This document shows positions 52,500 through 62,652 of a stretch of 64,000 bases of DNA, piece after piece (the stretch's first letter is position 1; each line of letters opens with the position of its first letter). Where the stretch lies: positions 481,054-545,053 of the forward strand of contig NZ_BMTO01000002.1 of the NCBI RefSeq assembly GCF_014649715.1, in the 5' to 3' direction. Below the pieces are notes generated by a model. It was not told the DNA's origin and ran no database searches. It saw only the letters and a program-made list of their open reading frames with translations. The position numbers and the translations under genes are program-made. The DNA comes from Streptomyces lateritius (GTDB taxonomy: Bacteria; Actinomycetota; Actinomycetes; Streptomycetales; Streptomycetaceae).

Positions 52500-53679
52500 G
52501 CCCCGTGCCGGCCCTGGGCGGGCCGAGCGGTGGTCAGGGCCTTCTGGAGGCCGTGCGGCGGCGGCTCGCGGAGAGCGGCGCGGAACCGACGCCGGCGAGG
52601 GTGGCGGCAGCGCTCAGGGCCCAAGGAAGGCTGCTCGGTGACGCGGAGGTTCTCGGTGCGGCCGAGGCCCTCCGGTGCGAGCTGGTCGGCACGGGACCGC
52701 TGGAGCCACTGCTCGCCGACCCGGCCGTCACCGACGTCCTCGTCTCGGCCCCCGACCGGGTCTGGGTCGACCGCGGCTCCGGCCTCGAACTCACCGACGT
52801 CTCCTTCGCCGACGCGCCCGCGGTGCGACGGCTCGCCCAGCGGCTCGCTGCGGTCGCCGGACGGCGCCTGGACGACGCCAGGCCCTGGGTGGACGCACGA
52901 CTGCCGGACGGGACCCGGATGCACGCCGTGCTGCCGCCCGTCGCGGTCGGATCGACCTGCCTGTCGCTGCGGGTGGTGCGGCCGAGGGCCTTCTCCGTGG
53001 CGGAGCTGACCGATGCGGGCACCGTTCCGCCCGGTGGGGAGCGAATCCTGCGCGCCCTGATCGAGGCCAGGGTCTCGTACCTGATCAGCGGCGGCACGGG
53101 GTCGGGGAAGACGACGCTCCTCTCGACCCTGCTCGGTCTGGTGGGTGAGCGCGAGCGGATCGTGCTGGCCGAGGACTCGGCCGAGCTGCGGCCCGATCAT
53201 GCCCATGTGGTGCGCCTGGAGGCGCGACCCGCGAATCAGGAGGGCGCGGGTCTGGTGACCCTCCGGGACTGGTCCGCCAGGCCCTGCGGATGCGCCCCGA
53301 CCGGCTGGTGGTCGGTGAGGTACGGGGCGCGGAGGCCGTCGATCTGCTGGCCGCCTTGAACACCGGACACGAAGGCGGTTGCGGGACCGTCCACGCCAAC
53401 ACCGCTGCGGACGTCCCGGCCCGCCTGGAAGCCCTCGGGACGGCGGCGGGCCTCGACCGGGCGGCGCTGCACAGCCAGTTGGGCGCCGGGCTGTCGGCGG
53501 TGCTGCATCTCGTACGGGACCGGGCAGGGCGGCGGCGAATCGCCGAGATCCATGTCCTCGAAAGGAACCGGGAGGGGCTGGTGGTCACCGTGCCCGCGCT
53601 GCGCTGGGGAGCGGCCGGGTTCGAGCGGGAGCGGGGCTGGGAGCGGCTGCAAGCGCTGATCGGGGGCGAGTTGTGGTGA
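52496..53679 (+). pseudogene. TadA/CpaF secretion ATPase, frameshifted
   Basis: Type II/IV secretion ATPase that powers tad pilus assembly. Frame 1 (from ATG 52496) carries the N-terminal domain, Walker [10 protein letters not shown] at residue 199 and [11 protein letters not shown]. Near 53269 the frame changes: GAC TGG TCC should read GAC CTG GTC CGC CAG, so one C is missing. The correct continuation is then in another frame ([31 protein letters not shown] to W) to stop 53679. As read, the protein ends early and loses Walker B and the C-terminus. A sequencing error is equally possible. Confidence 0.85.
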
Positions 53680-54563
53680 GGGAGCAGTGGGTGCTCGCGC
53701 AGGGCGCGGCGGTTCTGTGTGCCGGGGCCGCGCTGTGGCGGGTGGCCGAGCGGGAACGCGGGCTGCGCAGGGCGAGGGCGGTGCTGGCGGGCGTGGGCTT
53801 TCCCGCCGGCGTGGGGACTCCGGCGCGTACCGGGCCGTCGTGGCGGGGCCTCGGCGAGCGGTGGTGGGCCGTGGCGCGGGGACGGCGCGCATGGCTGTGC
53901 CTGCCTTTGGCGGTGGTGCTCTCGCTTCTCGGGGAGTCGCCGCTGCCGCTGGCGGCGGGGCTGGTCGCGGTGCCGCTGGTGGGGCGGAAGCTGCGGGCGG
54001 TGACGGCCCGGAAGGAGCGGGAGGCGCGGGCCGACGCGGCGATGGCCCTGTGCGGTGCGATCGCGGGGGAGCTGAGAGCCGGCCGTCAACCGGCGCAGGC
54101 GCTGGTCTTCGCGGTCGGCACGACCGGGGCGCTGAGCCCGCACGAGGAGACAGCGGTGCTCGCGGCGGCGCGCTTCGGCGGAGACGTGGCGGAGGCACTG
54201 CGGCGGGCCGCCCGGCGGGACGGCGCCGACGGACTGGCCGGTCTGGCGGCCTGCTGGCAGGTCGCCGTGGACGGCGGCGCGGGGCTGGCCGCAGGGCTCG
54301 ACCGGCTGGAGGCCGCGCTTCGGGAGCACCGGGACCAGCGGGAGCGGATGAGAGCGCAACTGGCCGGCGCCTGGGCGACGGTGACGGTCCTCGCCGTCCT
54401 GCCGGTGGTGGGGCTCGCCCTCGGTACGGCGCTCGGAGCCCGACCGCTGCACGTCCTGCTGCACACGCCGGTCGGGCTGGGCTGTCTGGCCGTCGGCGCG
54501 GCTCTGGAGGCGGCCGGTCTGTGGTGGGCGGCGCGGATCGTCCGAGGAGGGGAGCGGGTGTGA
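53676..54563 (+). CDS. TadB-like pilus inner-membrane protein
   Basis: 295 residues of the GspF/TadB type: hydrophobic helices near residues 5-20, 65-100 and three near the C-terminus, around a cytoplasmic helical domain ([27 protein letters not shown]). GTG 53676 overlaps the tadA stop. It forms the platform for pilus extrusion with TadC. Confidence 0.85.
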   Translation: MREQWVLAQGAAVLCAGAALWRVAERERGLRRARAVLAGVGFPAGVGTPARTGPSWRGLGERWWAVARGRRAWLCLPLAVVLSLLGESPLPLAAGLVAVPLVGRKLRAVTARKEREARADAAMALCGAIAGELRAGRQPAQALVFAVGTTGALSPHEETAVLAAARFGGDVAEALRRAARRDGADGLAGLAACWQVAVDGGAGLAAGLDRLEAALREHRDQRERMRAQLAGAWATVTVLAVLPVVGLALGTALGARPLHVLLHTPVGLGCLAVGAALEAAGLWWAARIVRGGERV

Positions 54564-55345
54564 GGGCTGTTGTGGCGCTGGTGGAGGAGTTCGGGCCCAG
54601 GGCGGGGATGGTGGCCGGGCCGGCCGGCGGGGCCGTCTGGGCGGCCTGGGCGGTTGCCGACCGGCGACGCGAGCGACGGACACGGAAGCGGCTCGCGGCA
54701 TTGCTGGAAACCGACCTCGGGCGGGAGCGGCGAGGTCCGGTGAGGGTGCTGCCGTGGGCGCGCGGGTGGGCCCTGCCGTTCGTCGCGGCGCTCACTGGAT
54801 GGGTGCTGGTGGGCGGAACGGCCGGCCTCCTGGTCGCGGTCGCGGCGGCCTGGGGGGTGTGGCGGTGGAGCGCGCGCCGCTGCTCTGCGGTGCCGGACGA
54901 CGGGGAGGCCGCTCGCCAACTGCCTCTCGCCGCCGATCTGCTGGCGGCCTGCGTGTCGGCCGGAGCGGGGCCCGGAGAGGCCGCGGAAGCGGTGGGCGGC
55001 TCGCTGGGAGGCCCGGTCGGTGAGCGCCTTTCGCGGACGGCGGCGGAGCTGCGCCTCGGCGGCGAACCGGCCGAGGTGTGGCGGAGGTTCGGCGCGATAC
55101 CCGGCGCCGAGGGCCTGGCCCGCTGCCTGGAAAGGGCTGGCTCCTCCGGGGCGCCCGCCGCGGAGGCCGTGTCGAGACACGCGGCCGATCTGCGGGCGGA
55201 CCGGGCGCGGAGGGCGGCGGCCCGGGCGCAACGGGCGCAGGTGCTGATCACCGCGCCCGTGGGGCTGTGTTTCCTGCCCGCCTTCCTGGCGGTCGGAGTG
55301 GCCCCGGTGGTGATCGGGCTCGCCACCGGACTGCTGCGGGCCTGA
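54560..55345 (+). CDS. TadC-like pilus inner-membrane protein
   Basis: 261 residues, GspF/TadC type with membrane helices near 15-30, 65-98 and at the C-terminus ([25 protein letters not shown]). Cytoplasmic core has [21 protein letters not shown]. It starts at GTG 54560, overlapping TadB by 4 bp. It works with TadB in pilin export. Confidence 0.85.
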   Translation: MRAVVALVEEFGPRAGMVAGPAGGAVWAAWAVADRRRERRTRKRLAALLETDLGRERRGPVRVLPWARGWALPFVAALTGWVLVGGTAGLLVAVAAAWGVWRWSARRCSAVPDDGEAARQLPLAADLLAACVSAGAGPGEAAEAVGGSLGGPVGERLSRTAAELRLGGEPAEVWRRFGAIPGAEGLARCLERAGSSGAPAAEAVSRHAADLRADRARRAAARAQRAQVLITAPVGLCFLPAFLAVGVAPVVIGLATGLLRA

Positions 55346-55395
55346 CAGAAGTGCACATCAAGACGTCAAGACGAAGAACACCTCAGGGGGTTGGC

Positions 55396-55590
55396 ATGAA
55401 GTACGTGAGCACGTGGTGGCGGGCCCGATGGGCGGCCAGGTCGGACGCGGGGATGACCACGTCCGAGTACGCGATGGGAACGATCGCGGCGGCGGCCTTC
55501 GCGGCCGTGCTCTACAAGATCGTGACGAGCGGGTCGGTCTCCGGCGCGCTGGAGTCCGTGATCGGAAAGGCGCTCGATGCGCCGTTCTGA
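55396..55590 (+). CDS. Flp-type pilin, DUF4244
   Basis: 64 residues: a short leader, then GMTTSEYAMGTIAAAAFAAVLYKIV, the Flp/DUF4244 hydrophobic pilin helix with the conserved Glu5-like residue after the cleavage region. It is the probable structural subunit of the tad pilus. GGGGG lies 6-10 bases before the ATG. The stop overlaps the next start by 14 bp. Confidence 0.87.
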   Translation: MKYVSTWWRARWAARSDAGMTTSEYAMGTIAAAAFAAVLYKIVTSGSVSGALESVIGKALDAPF

Positions 55591-55936
55591 GGACCGGGGC
55601 GCCGTGACCGTGGAGGCGGCCATGGCCCTCCCGGCCCTGGTGGTGTTCACCATGGCCCTGGTCTGGGCACTCGCGGCCGCGGCGGCGCAGATCCAGTGCG
55701 TGGACGCGGCCCGGGCCGGGGCACGGGCGGTGGCCCGCTCCGAGCCGGTCACCGCCGCTGAGGCCGCCGCACGGGCGGCCGCCCCTGGTGGGGCCAGGGT
55801 CTCGGTGACCCGGTCGGGGGAGCTGTGGCGGGTGACGGTGGAGGCTCCGGCCCCCGGGCCGGGGGGCCTGGGGCTCACCCTCCGCGCCGGAGCGGCGGCT
55901 CTGGCCGAGGACGCGGTGGGGGTGAACCCACCATGA
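55577..55936 (+). CDS. TadE-like pilus protein
   Basis: 119 residues. EDRGAVTVEAAMALPALVVFTMALVWALAAAA is a TadE-type class III signal helix with the conserved Glu. The rest is a short external domain. ATG 55577 overlaps the pilin stop; its stop in turn overlaps the next ATG. A minor pseudopilin is likely. Confidence 0.87.
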   Translation: MRRSEDRGAVTVEAAMALPALVVFTMALVWALAAAAAQIQCVDAARAGARAVARSEPVTAAEAAARAAAPGGARVSVTRSGELWRVTVEAPAPGPGGLGLTLRAGAAALAEDAVGVNPP

Positions 55937-56421
55937 GCGGGAGCGGGTGTCTCCCGCCGGCGGGACGGAACCCCGGCCGGAGCAGCCGTAAGGCCGGCCG
56001 CACCCGCCCCGCGCCGCGGCCGTCCGTGCGGAAGTGGCGCGTCCCACGGCCGGGGGCCGGGGACGAGGGGATGGCGACGGTGTGGACGGCGTTCGTGGCC
56101 TGTGCGCTGTGCGTGGTTTTCGGCGCGGTGCTCGCCCTCGGGCAGGCCGTGGCCGCCCGGCACCGAGCGGGTGGGGCCGCGGACCTGGCCGCGCTGGCCG
56201 CCGCCGACCGGGCCCTGGGGGATGAGCGCAGCGCCTGCGAGGCGGCGGCACGGGTGGCCGGCGCCCAGGGGGCCGCCCTGGTGCGGTGCTCCGTGCGGGG
56301 CGATGTGGCGGACGTGACGGCGGCCGTGGCCCTCGGGCCGTACAGACCGGCCGTCAGGGCCCGGGCGGGGCCTGCGGGGCCTCCTGAGGGCCTGTGGGGG
56401 CCTCCCGCAGCAGTTCCGTGA
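55933..56421 (+). CDS. TadG/Rv3654c-like pilus protein
   Basis: 162 residues. A basic Pro/Arg N-terminus is followed by GDEGMATVWTAFVACALCVVFGAVLALGQAVAARHRAGGAADLAALAAA, the TadG/Rv3654c helix. ATGA overlap couples it to the TadE gene. Its last 68 bases overlap the end of the converging helicase gene. Confidence 0.83.
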   Translation: MSGSGCLPPAGRNPGRSSRKAGRTRPAPRPSVRKWRVPRPGAGDEGMATVWTAFVACALCVVFGAVLALGQAVAARHRAGGAADLAALAAADRALGDERSACEAAARVAGAQGAALVRCSVRGDVADVTAAVALGPYRPAVRARAGPAGPPEGLWGPPAAVP

Positions 56422-58840
56422 GGAGGCGTACGGCACCGCGCTTGTGGAGCGGGTCGTTGCCGTTGCCGCACTTGGGGGACTGGATGCACGACGGGCAGCC
56501 CGCCTCGCACTCGCAGGCGGCGATGGCCTCGCGGGTGGCGGTAAGCCACTCCCGTGCCGTGTGGAAGGCCCGCTCGGCGAAGCCCGCGCCACCCGGATGG
56601 CCGTCGTAGACGAAGACGGTCGGCAGCAGGGTGTCGGGGTGGAGCGGGACGGAGACGCCGCCGATGTCCCAGCGGTCGCAGGTGGCGAAGAGCGGCAGCA
56701 TGCCGATCGAGGCGTGCTCGGCGGCGTGCAGGGCACCCCCGAGGATCTCCGGGTTGATCCGGGCGGCGTCCAGCTGGTCCTCGGTGACCGTCCACCACAC
56801 GGCCCGGGTGCGCAGGGTGCGGGGCGGCAGGTCGAGCTTGGTCTCGCCGAGCACCTCGCCGGTCATCAGACGGCGGCGCAGGAAGGAGACGACCTGGTTG
56901 GTGACCTCGACGGAGCCGTAGCAGAGGCGGCCGGCTCCCCAGGGGATCTCGGTGTCGGTCTCGAGGACGGAGATGGAGGTGGTGTCACGGGCGGTGGTGG
57001 AGTACGGAGGACTGGCCTCCTCGACCAGGGCCACGGAGTCCTTCAGGTCCAGGTTCCGCACCAGGTAGGTGCGGCCCTGGTGGAGGTGGACGGCGCCGTC
57101 GTGGACGGCGGCGTGGGAGGCGGCCTCGTCGACCGTGCCGAGGAGGCGGCCCGTACCGGCCTCGACGATCTGGACCGGGTTGCCGCCCCCGCCCCGGATG
57201 TCGGTCAGGTCGGCGGCCCGCTCACGCCGGGTCCAGTACCAGCCGGAGGAGCGCCGGCGCAGCAGCCCGGCGGCCTCCAGCTGAGGCAGCAGCTCGGGGA
57301 CGGCCGGGCCGAAGAGGGCCAGGTCGCTCTCGGTCAGCGGGAGCTCCGCGGCGGCGGCGCACAGATGGGGGGCGAGGACGTAGGGGTTGTCGGGGTCCAG
57401 GACGGTCGATTCCACCGGCTGCTGGAAAAGGGCCTCGGGGTGATGGACCAGGAAGGTGTCCAGCGGGTCGTCGCGGGCGACCAGGATCGCGAGGGCGCCC
57501 TCGCCGGAGCGGCCGGCCCGGCCCGCCTGCTGCCACAGGGAGGCCCGGGTGCCGGGATAGCCGGCGATCACGACGGCGTCGAGGCCCGAGACGTCCACGC
57601 CCAGCTCCAGGGCGGTCGTGGCGGCCAGGCCGAGCAGTTCGCCCGAGTGCAGGGCGCGCTCCAGGGCCCGGCGTTCCTCGGGGAGGTAGCCCCCGCGGTA
57701 GGCGGCGACCCGGCGGGCCAGGGAGCGGTCGACCTGGGCAAGACGTTCCTGGGCGATGACCGCGATCAGCTCGGCGCCGCGTCGGGAGCGGACGAAGGCG
57801 ACCGAGCGGACGCCCTGGACGGTCAGGTCGGTCAGCAGGTCGGCGGTCTCCGCGGTGGCCGTGCGGCGCACCGGGGCGCCCTGCTCGCCCTGGAGCTCGG
57901 TCAGCGGCGGCTCCCAGAGGGCGAAGACCAGCTCCCCGCGCGGGGAGGCGTCGTCGGAGACCTCCGAGACCGGCAGGCCGGTCAGGCGGCCCGCGGCGAG
58001 GGCCGGCTCGGCCGAGGTGGCGGAGGCGAGGAGGAAGACCGGATCCGCGCCGTAGCGGGCGCAGACGCGGCGCAGGCGGCGCAGCACCTGGGCGACGTGA
58101 GAGCCGAAGACGCCCCGGTAGGTGTGGCACTCGTCGATCACGACGTAGCGCAGGGAGCGCAGGAAGGAGGACCACCTGGGGTGGGAGGGGAGTATGCCCC
58201 GGTGCAGCATGTCGGGGTTGGTCAGCACGTAGTTGGCGTACTGGCGCACCCATTCGCGTTCCTCGACCGGGGTGTCGCCGTCGTAGACGGCGGGCCGGAT
58301 CCGGTTGCCGAGCGGGGCGGCCAGCTCGCGCACGGCGCGGCGCTGGTCGGCGGCCAGGGCCTTGGTGGGCGCGAGATACAGGGCGGTGGCGCCCCGACCG
58401 TTCGCGGCCTCCGAGCCGTCCAGGAGGGTGCTGAGGACCGGTGTGAGGTAGGCCAGCGACTTGCCCGAGGCGGTGCCGGTGGCGATCACCACGGATTCGC
58501 CGTCCAGGGCGCGCTCGGCGGCCTCTGCCTGGTGGGCCCAGGGGTGCTCGATTCCGGCCGCCTGAATCGCGCCGATCACTTCCGGCCGGATGCGATGCGG
58601 CCAGACGGCATGCCGACCCGCCCGGGCGGGCAAGTGCTCCGTATGAGTGATGCGCGCGGCCCGGCTCTCGCCCGACGAGAGCCGGTCGAGAACCATGGCG
58701 GGGGAGGGGCGGCTGCCCATGTCTCCCGCTGTTCGACTGGGGCGGTGATTCTTGGCCATCGGCACCGAGTGTGTCACTGGCGTGACGGACAATGCTCCCA
58801 AGGCGTCGTGCATGGCTGCTGGTAAGTGATTGAATGCCAT
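56354..58840 (-). CDS. MrfA/Hrq1-type DEAD/DEAH helicase with DUF1998
   Basis: 828 residues. Helicase motifs are AHQAEAAE (Q-like), IATGTASGKS (Walker A), APTKALAADQ, IDECHTYRG (DEVH-like box) and YPGTRASLWQQAGRAGR (motif VI). The C-terminal DUF1998 has a four-Cys site CECEAGCPSCIQSPKCGNGN, as in MrfA, which repairs mitomycin-type crosslinks with MrfB. A nuclease partner is not visible here. ATG 58840 is used; later starts are possible because the bldG promoters overlap this end. Confidence 0.9.
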   Translation of the reverse strand: MAFNHLPAAMHDALGALSVTPVTHSVPMAKNHRPSRTAGDMGSRPSPAMVLDRLSSGESRAARITHTEHLPARAGRHAVWPHRIRPEVIGAIQAAGIEHPWAHQAEAAERALDGESVVIATGTASGKSLAYLTPVLSTLLDGSEAANGRGATALYLAPTKALAADQRRAVRELAAPLGNRIRPAVYDGDTPVEEREWVRQYANYVLTNPDMLHRGILPSHPRWSSFLRSLRYVVIDECHTYRGVFGSHVAQVLRRLRRVCARYGADPVFLLASATSAEPALAAGRLTGLPVSEVSDDASPRGELVFALWEPPLTELQGEQGAPVRRTATAETADLLTDLTVQGVRSVAFVRSRRGAELIAVIAQERLAQVDRSLARRVAAYRGGYLPEERRALERALHSGELLGLAATTALELGVDVSGLDAVVIAGYPGTRASLWQQAGRAGRSGEGALAILVARDDPLDTFLVHHPEALFQQPVESTVLDPDNPYVLAPHLCAAAAELPLTESDLALFGPAVPELLPQLEAAGLLRRRSSGWYWTRRERAADLTDIRGGGGNPVQIVEAGTGRLLGTVDEAASHAAVHDGAVHLHQGRTYLVRNLDLKDSVALVEEASPPYSTTARDTTSISVLETDTEIPWGAGRLCYGSVEVTNQVVSFLRRRLMTGEVLGETKLDLPPRTLRTRAVWWTVTEDQLDAARINPEILGGALHAAEHASIGMLPLFATCDRWDIGGVSVPLHPDTLLPTVFVYDGHPGGAGFAERAFHTAREWLTATREAIAACECEAGCPSCIQSPKCGNGNDPLHKRGAVRLLTELLREAPTGPQEAPQAPPGP

Positions 58841-58920
58841 CGCGGCTGGCGTTCCGTCCCCCCGACTCCGCCGGGGAGACCCGAGGGGCGACCGCTCGAT
58901 AGCAAGGTGCTGGAGGATCC

Positions 58921-59274
58921 GTGGACCTGTCCCTGTCGACTCGCAATGTGTCCGGCCCGAGTGGCGACCGTACGGTCGTCGAGGTCGGTGGCGAGATTGA
59001 TGTGTATACCGCGCCCAAGCTGCGCGAGCAGTTGGTCGAGTTGGTGAACGACGGCAGCTACCACCTGGTTGTCGACATGGAGGGCGTGGACTTCCTCGAC
59101 TCGACCGGCCTCGGTGTGCTGGTGGGTGGCCTGAAGCGCGTGCGCGCGCACGAGGGCTCGTTGCGCCTGGTCTGCAACCAGGAGCGCATTCTCAAGATTT
59201 TCCGGATCACCGGTCTGACCAAGGTGTTCCCCATCCACACCTCGGTCGACGAGGCCGTCAACGCCACCGACTGA
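58921..59274 (+). CDS. bldG: Anti-sigma factor antagonist BldG
   Basis: 117 residues from GTG 58921, STAS-domain protein. [23 protein letters not shown] and the phosphorylatable serine in [11 protein letters not shown] (Ser61 here) match Streptomyces BldG, which is required for aerial growth and antibiotic production. GGAGG is 6 bases before the start. It is followed by its anti-sigma partner, 107 bp away. Confidence 0.97.
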   Translation: MDLSLSTRNVSGPSGDRTVVEVGGEIDVYTAPKLREQLVELVNDGSYHLVVDMEGVDFLDSTGLGVLVGGLKRVRAHEGSLRLVCNQERILKIFRITGLTKVFPIHTSVDEAVNATD

Positions 59275-59381
59275 CGGCCCGCCGCGCGGGAAACCGCCGA
59301 CGTCGGAAGAAGGGTCAGGAGGGCCGGGCTGTGACGCCCGGTTCTCCGAGCTGCCCACCCATACGTTCCTAGGGGGACCGC

Positions 59382-59840
59382 ATGGCCACCGTTGAACTCC
59401 GTTTCAGCGCCCAGCCCGAGCACGTCCGCACGGCCCGCCTGGTGGCGGCCGCGGTGGCGCGCCGGGCCGGGGTCGACGAGGCGGTCCTCGACGAGGTCAG
59501 ACTCGCCGTGGGCGAGGCGTGTTCCCGCGCGGTCGGCCTGCATCGCAGCAACGGGGTCCTCACCCCCGTCCGGGTCGTGCTGACCGAGGAGGAGAAGTCC
59601 TTCTCCATCGAGGTCGGCGACGAGGTGCCGGGCGCGGGGGTGGCGGCGGCCGATGCCGTCGGTGTCCCCGGGGCGCGCGACGAGGCGCCGGCCGAGGAGT
59701 TCGACGACGCCGACGGAGAGGACGAGATGGGCCTCGCGGTGATCCGCGGGCTCGTCGACGACGTCGAGGTGAGAGCGGGCGAGGAGGGCGGAGTGATCCG
59801 CATGACCTGGCCGACGACGCCGGCCGTCGCACTCCCCTGA
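59382..59840 (+). CDS. Anti-sigma factor (HATPase/SpoIIAB-like) partner of BldG
   Basis: 152 residues of HATPase_c_2 type. The N box is LAVGEACSRAV and the G box is EMGLAVIRGLVDDV. An acidic insertion (ARDEAPAEEFDDADGED, about 105-122) lies between them. In Streptomyces the gene after bldG encodes an anti-sigma kinase that phosphorylates BldG. AGGGGGA precedes the ATG. Confidence 0.93.
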   Translation: MATVELRFSAQPEHVRTARLVAAAVARRAGVDEAVLDEVRLAVGEACSRAVGLHRSNGVLTPVRVVLTEEEKSFSIEVGDEVPGAGVAAADAVGVPGARDEAPAEEFDDADGEDEMGLAVIRGLVDDVEVRAGEEGGVIRMTWPTTPAVALP

Positions 59841-59902
59841 CCCGCACGCCCGCGACACGCACGCACCCGACACGCGTCGCACCACCGACCGGATCATGAG
59901 AG

Positions 59903-59928
59903 AGGCCCTGCCGAGCAGGGCCTTTTTT
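59903..59928 (+). terminator. Classical rho-independent terminator after the bldG operon
   Basis: AGGCCCTGC-CGA-GCAGGGCCT followed by TTTTT, one of few U-tract terminators in the window. Confidence 0.95.
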
Positions 59929-60093
59929 CATTTCTTCCGATCATGCATTCATGCGGCAATGCTTTTGCCTCATTACTGCTTTCGGCGGTACATGTGAGGT
60001 ATTAGAGAATTCCGATGGCGGCGCCCTGTTTTGATCAGGATCCGCTCCTTACAATCCGTCCACATCTTGACCTCGCAACGTCAAGGAGGACGA

Positions 60094-62454
60094 ATGGCGG
60101 GTCTTGCAGCCGCGGTGCTCACTGAAGAGAACCGCGTGATCGTGATCGTCGTCGCAGCCATCGCGCTCGCGGCACTGGTCGTCGCCCAGCTCCTGGTGCG
60201 CCAGGTACTGGCCGCCGGTCAGGGCACGGATTCCATGAGGAAGATCGCCGCCGCCGTGCAGGAGGGCGCGAACGCCTACCTGGCACGTCAGTTGCGGACT
60301 CTCGGGATCTTCGCCGTCGTCGTGTTCGTCCTGTTGATGTTGTTGCCGGCCGACAACTGGTCGCAGCGCGCAGGGCGTTCGCTGTTCTTCCTGGTGGGTG
60401 CGCTTTTCTCGGCGGCCACCGGATACATCGGCATGCGACTCGCCGTTCGGGCGAATGTGCGCGTGGCCGCCGCGGCCCGGGAGGCGACACCGGGGCCGGG
60501 TGAACCGGAAAAGGATCTGACGGCCGTCTCGCACAAGGCCATGAAGATCGCTTTCCGTACCGGTGGCGTGGTCGGCATGTTCACCGTGGGCCTCGGCCTG
60601 CTCGGTGCCTCGTGCGTCGTCCTCGTCTACGCCGCCGACGCGCCCAAGGTCCTCGAAGGCTTCGGCCTGGGCGCCGCGCTCATCGCCATGTTCATGCGCG
60701 TCGGCGGCGGCATCTTCACCAAGGCCGCCGACGTCGGCGCCGACCTCGTCGGCAAGGTCGAGCAGGGCATCCCCGAGGACGACCCGCGCAACGCCGCCAC
60801 CATCGCCGACAACGTGGGCGACAACGTCGGCGACTGCGCGGGTATGGCCGCCGACCTCTTCGAGTCGTACGCCGTCACGCTCGTCGCCGCGCTCATCCTG
60901 GGCAAGGCGGCCTTCGGCGACGTCGGCCTCGCCTTTCCCCTGATCGTGCCGGCGATCGGCGTGGTCACCGCGATGATCGGTATCTTCGCGGTCGCCCCGC
61001 GGCGCGCCGACCGCAGCGGAATGACCGCCATCAACCGTGGCTTCTTCATCTCCGCGGTGATCTCGCTCGCCCTGGTCGCCGTCGCCGTCTACGCCTACCT
61101 GCCGTCCTCCTTCGCCGACCTCAAGGGCGTCACCGAGCCCGGCATCCAGGCTCACGGAGGCGACCCGCGTGTCTTCGCCCTGGTGGCCGTGGCCATCGGC
61201 ATCGTCCTGGCCGCGCTGATCCAGCAGCTCACCGGCTACTTCACCGAGACCACCCGGCGGCCGGTCAGGGACATCGGCAAGTCCTCGCTCACCGGCCCGG
61301 CCACCGTCGTCCTCGCGGGCATCTCCATCGGCCTGGAGTCCGCCGTCTACACCGCCCTGCTGATCGGCCTCGGCGTCTACGGGGCGTTCCTGCTCGGCGG
61401 CACGTCCATCATGCTGGCGCTCTTCGCGGTCGCCCTGGCCGGTACCGGCCTGCTCACCACGGTCGGCGTGATCGTCGCCATGGACACCTTCGGCCCCGTC
61501 TCCGACAACGCCCAGGGGATCGCCGAGATGTCCGGTGACGTCCAGGGCGCGGGCGCCCAGGTGCTCACCGACCTCGACGCCGTCGGCAACACCACCAAGG
61601 CCATCACCAAGGGCATCGCCATCGCCACCGCCGTCCTGGCCGCGGCGGCGCTCTTCGGCTCGTACCGTGACGCGATCGCCACGGCGGTCGCGGAGGTGGG
61701 GGCCAGGGCCGCCGAGACCAACCTCTCGATGGACATCTCCCAGCCCAACAACCTCTTCGGGCTGATCCTGGGCGCCGCGGTCGTCTTCCTCTTCTCGGGG
61801 CTCGCGATCAACGCGGTGTCGCGCTCGGCGGGAGCGGTGGTCTACGAGGTGCGACGGCAGTTCCGCGAGCACCCCGGGATCATGGACTACACCGAGCAAC
61901 CCGAGTACGGGCGCGTGGTCGACATCTGCACCAAGGACGCGCTGCGCGAACTCGCCACGCCCGGGCTGCTCGCCGTGATGGCGCCGATCGCGGTCGGTTT
62001 CTCGCTCGGGGTGGGGGCGCTCGGCGCGTACCTCGCCGGAGCCATCGGCACGGGCGCGTTGATGGCCGTCTTCCTCGCCAACTCCGGTGGGGCGTGGGAC
62101 AACGCCAAGAAACTCGTCGAGGACGGCCATTACGGCGGCAAGGGCAGCGACGCCCATGCCGCGACGGTCATCGGCGACACCGTCGGCGACCCGTTCAAGG
62201 ACACCGCCGGACCGGCCATCAACCCGCTGCTGAAGGTGATGAACCTGGTCGCCCTGCTGATCGCGCCCGCCGTGGTGCAGTTCAGCTTCGGCGACGACGC
62301 CAGCCCGGGGCTGCGGGCGGCGATCGCGGCCCTCGCGATCGTGGTCGTCATCGGCGCGGTCTACGTCTCCAAGCGCCGTTCGGTGGCCGTGGGTGACGAA
62401 GACGACTCCGCCGAACGGTCCGGCACCTCGTCGGGCGCGCCGGTGGCTTCGTAA
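60094..62454 (+). CDS. hppA: Membrane H+-translocating pyrophosphatase, K+-independent
   Basis: 786 residues, about 16 membrane helices. DVGADLVGKVEQGIPEDDPRNAATIADNVGDNVGDCAGMAADLFESY is the substrate-site core, with matching DNAQGIAEMSG and DTVGDPFKDT segments. The diagnostic GNTTKAITKGIAIATA has Lys where K+-dependent enzymes have Ala, so it should pump protons without K+. AAGGAGGA is 3 bases from ATG 60094. The region 59929-60093 before it is AT-rich and holds its promoter. Confidence 0.96.
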   Translation: MAGLAAAVLTEENRVIVIVVAAIALAALVVAQLLVRQVLAAGQGTDSMRKIAAAVQEGANAYLARQLRTLGIFAVVVFVLLMLLPADNWSQRAGRSLFFLVGALFSAATGYIGMRLAVRANVRVAAAAREATPGPGEPEKDLTAVSHKAMKIAFRTGGVVGMFTVGLGLLGASCVVLVYAADAPKVLEGFGLGAALIAMFMRVGGGIFTKAADVGADLVGKVEQGIPEDDPRNAATIADNVGDNVGDCAGMAADLFESYAVTLVAALILGKAAFGDVGLAFPLIVPAIGVVTAMIGIFAVAPRRADRSGMTAINRGFFISAVISLALVAVAVYAYLPSSFADLKGVTEPGIQAHGGDPRVFALVAVAIGIVLAALIQQLTGYFTETTRRPVRDIGKSSLTGPATVVLAGISIGLESAVYTALLIGLGVYGAFLLGGTSIMLALFAVALAGTGLLTTVGVIVAMDTFGPVSDNAQGIAEMSGDVQGAGAQVLTDLDAVGNTTKAITKGIAIATAVLAAAALFGSYRDAIATAVAEVGARAAETNLSMDISQPNNLFGLILGAAVVFLFSGLAINAVSRSAGAVVYEVRRQFREHPGIMDYTEQPEYGRVVDICTKDALRELATPGLLAVMAPIAVGFSLGVGALGAYLAGAIGTGALMAVFLANSGGAWDNAKKLVEDGHYGGKGSDAHAATVIGDTVGDPFKDTAGPAINPLLKVMNLVALLIAPAVVQFSFGDDASPGLRAAIAALAIVVVIGAVYVSKRRSVAVGDEDDSAERSGTSSGAPVAS

Positions 62455-62470
62455 CCCCCGCTCAGAGTGC

Positions 62471-62504
62471 GGGCGGGCGGCGCGTGTTGACGTGCCGCCC
62501 GCCC
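62471..62504 (+). terminator. Terminator after hppA
   Basis: GGGCGGGCGGC (62471-62481) pairs perfectly with 62494-62504 around a 12-base loop. Confidence 0.85.
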
Positions 62505-62652
62505 GTCGCTCGGGGCGCGTTCTGGGGAGCGTGAGGTGTCTTTCCCTGGTGCGAATGGCTGCAATCAGGGATGAACCGGTCGCACGAAAGGTGGATGTCG
62601 CCCGCTCGGCGTGTATGTTCCGGGGCCGAGAGCCTTGGAAGGGACCGATCCG

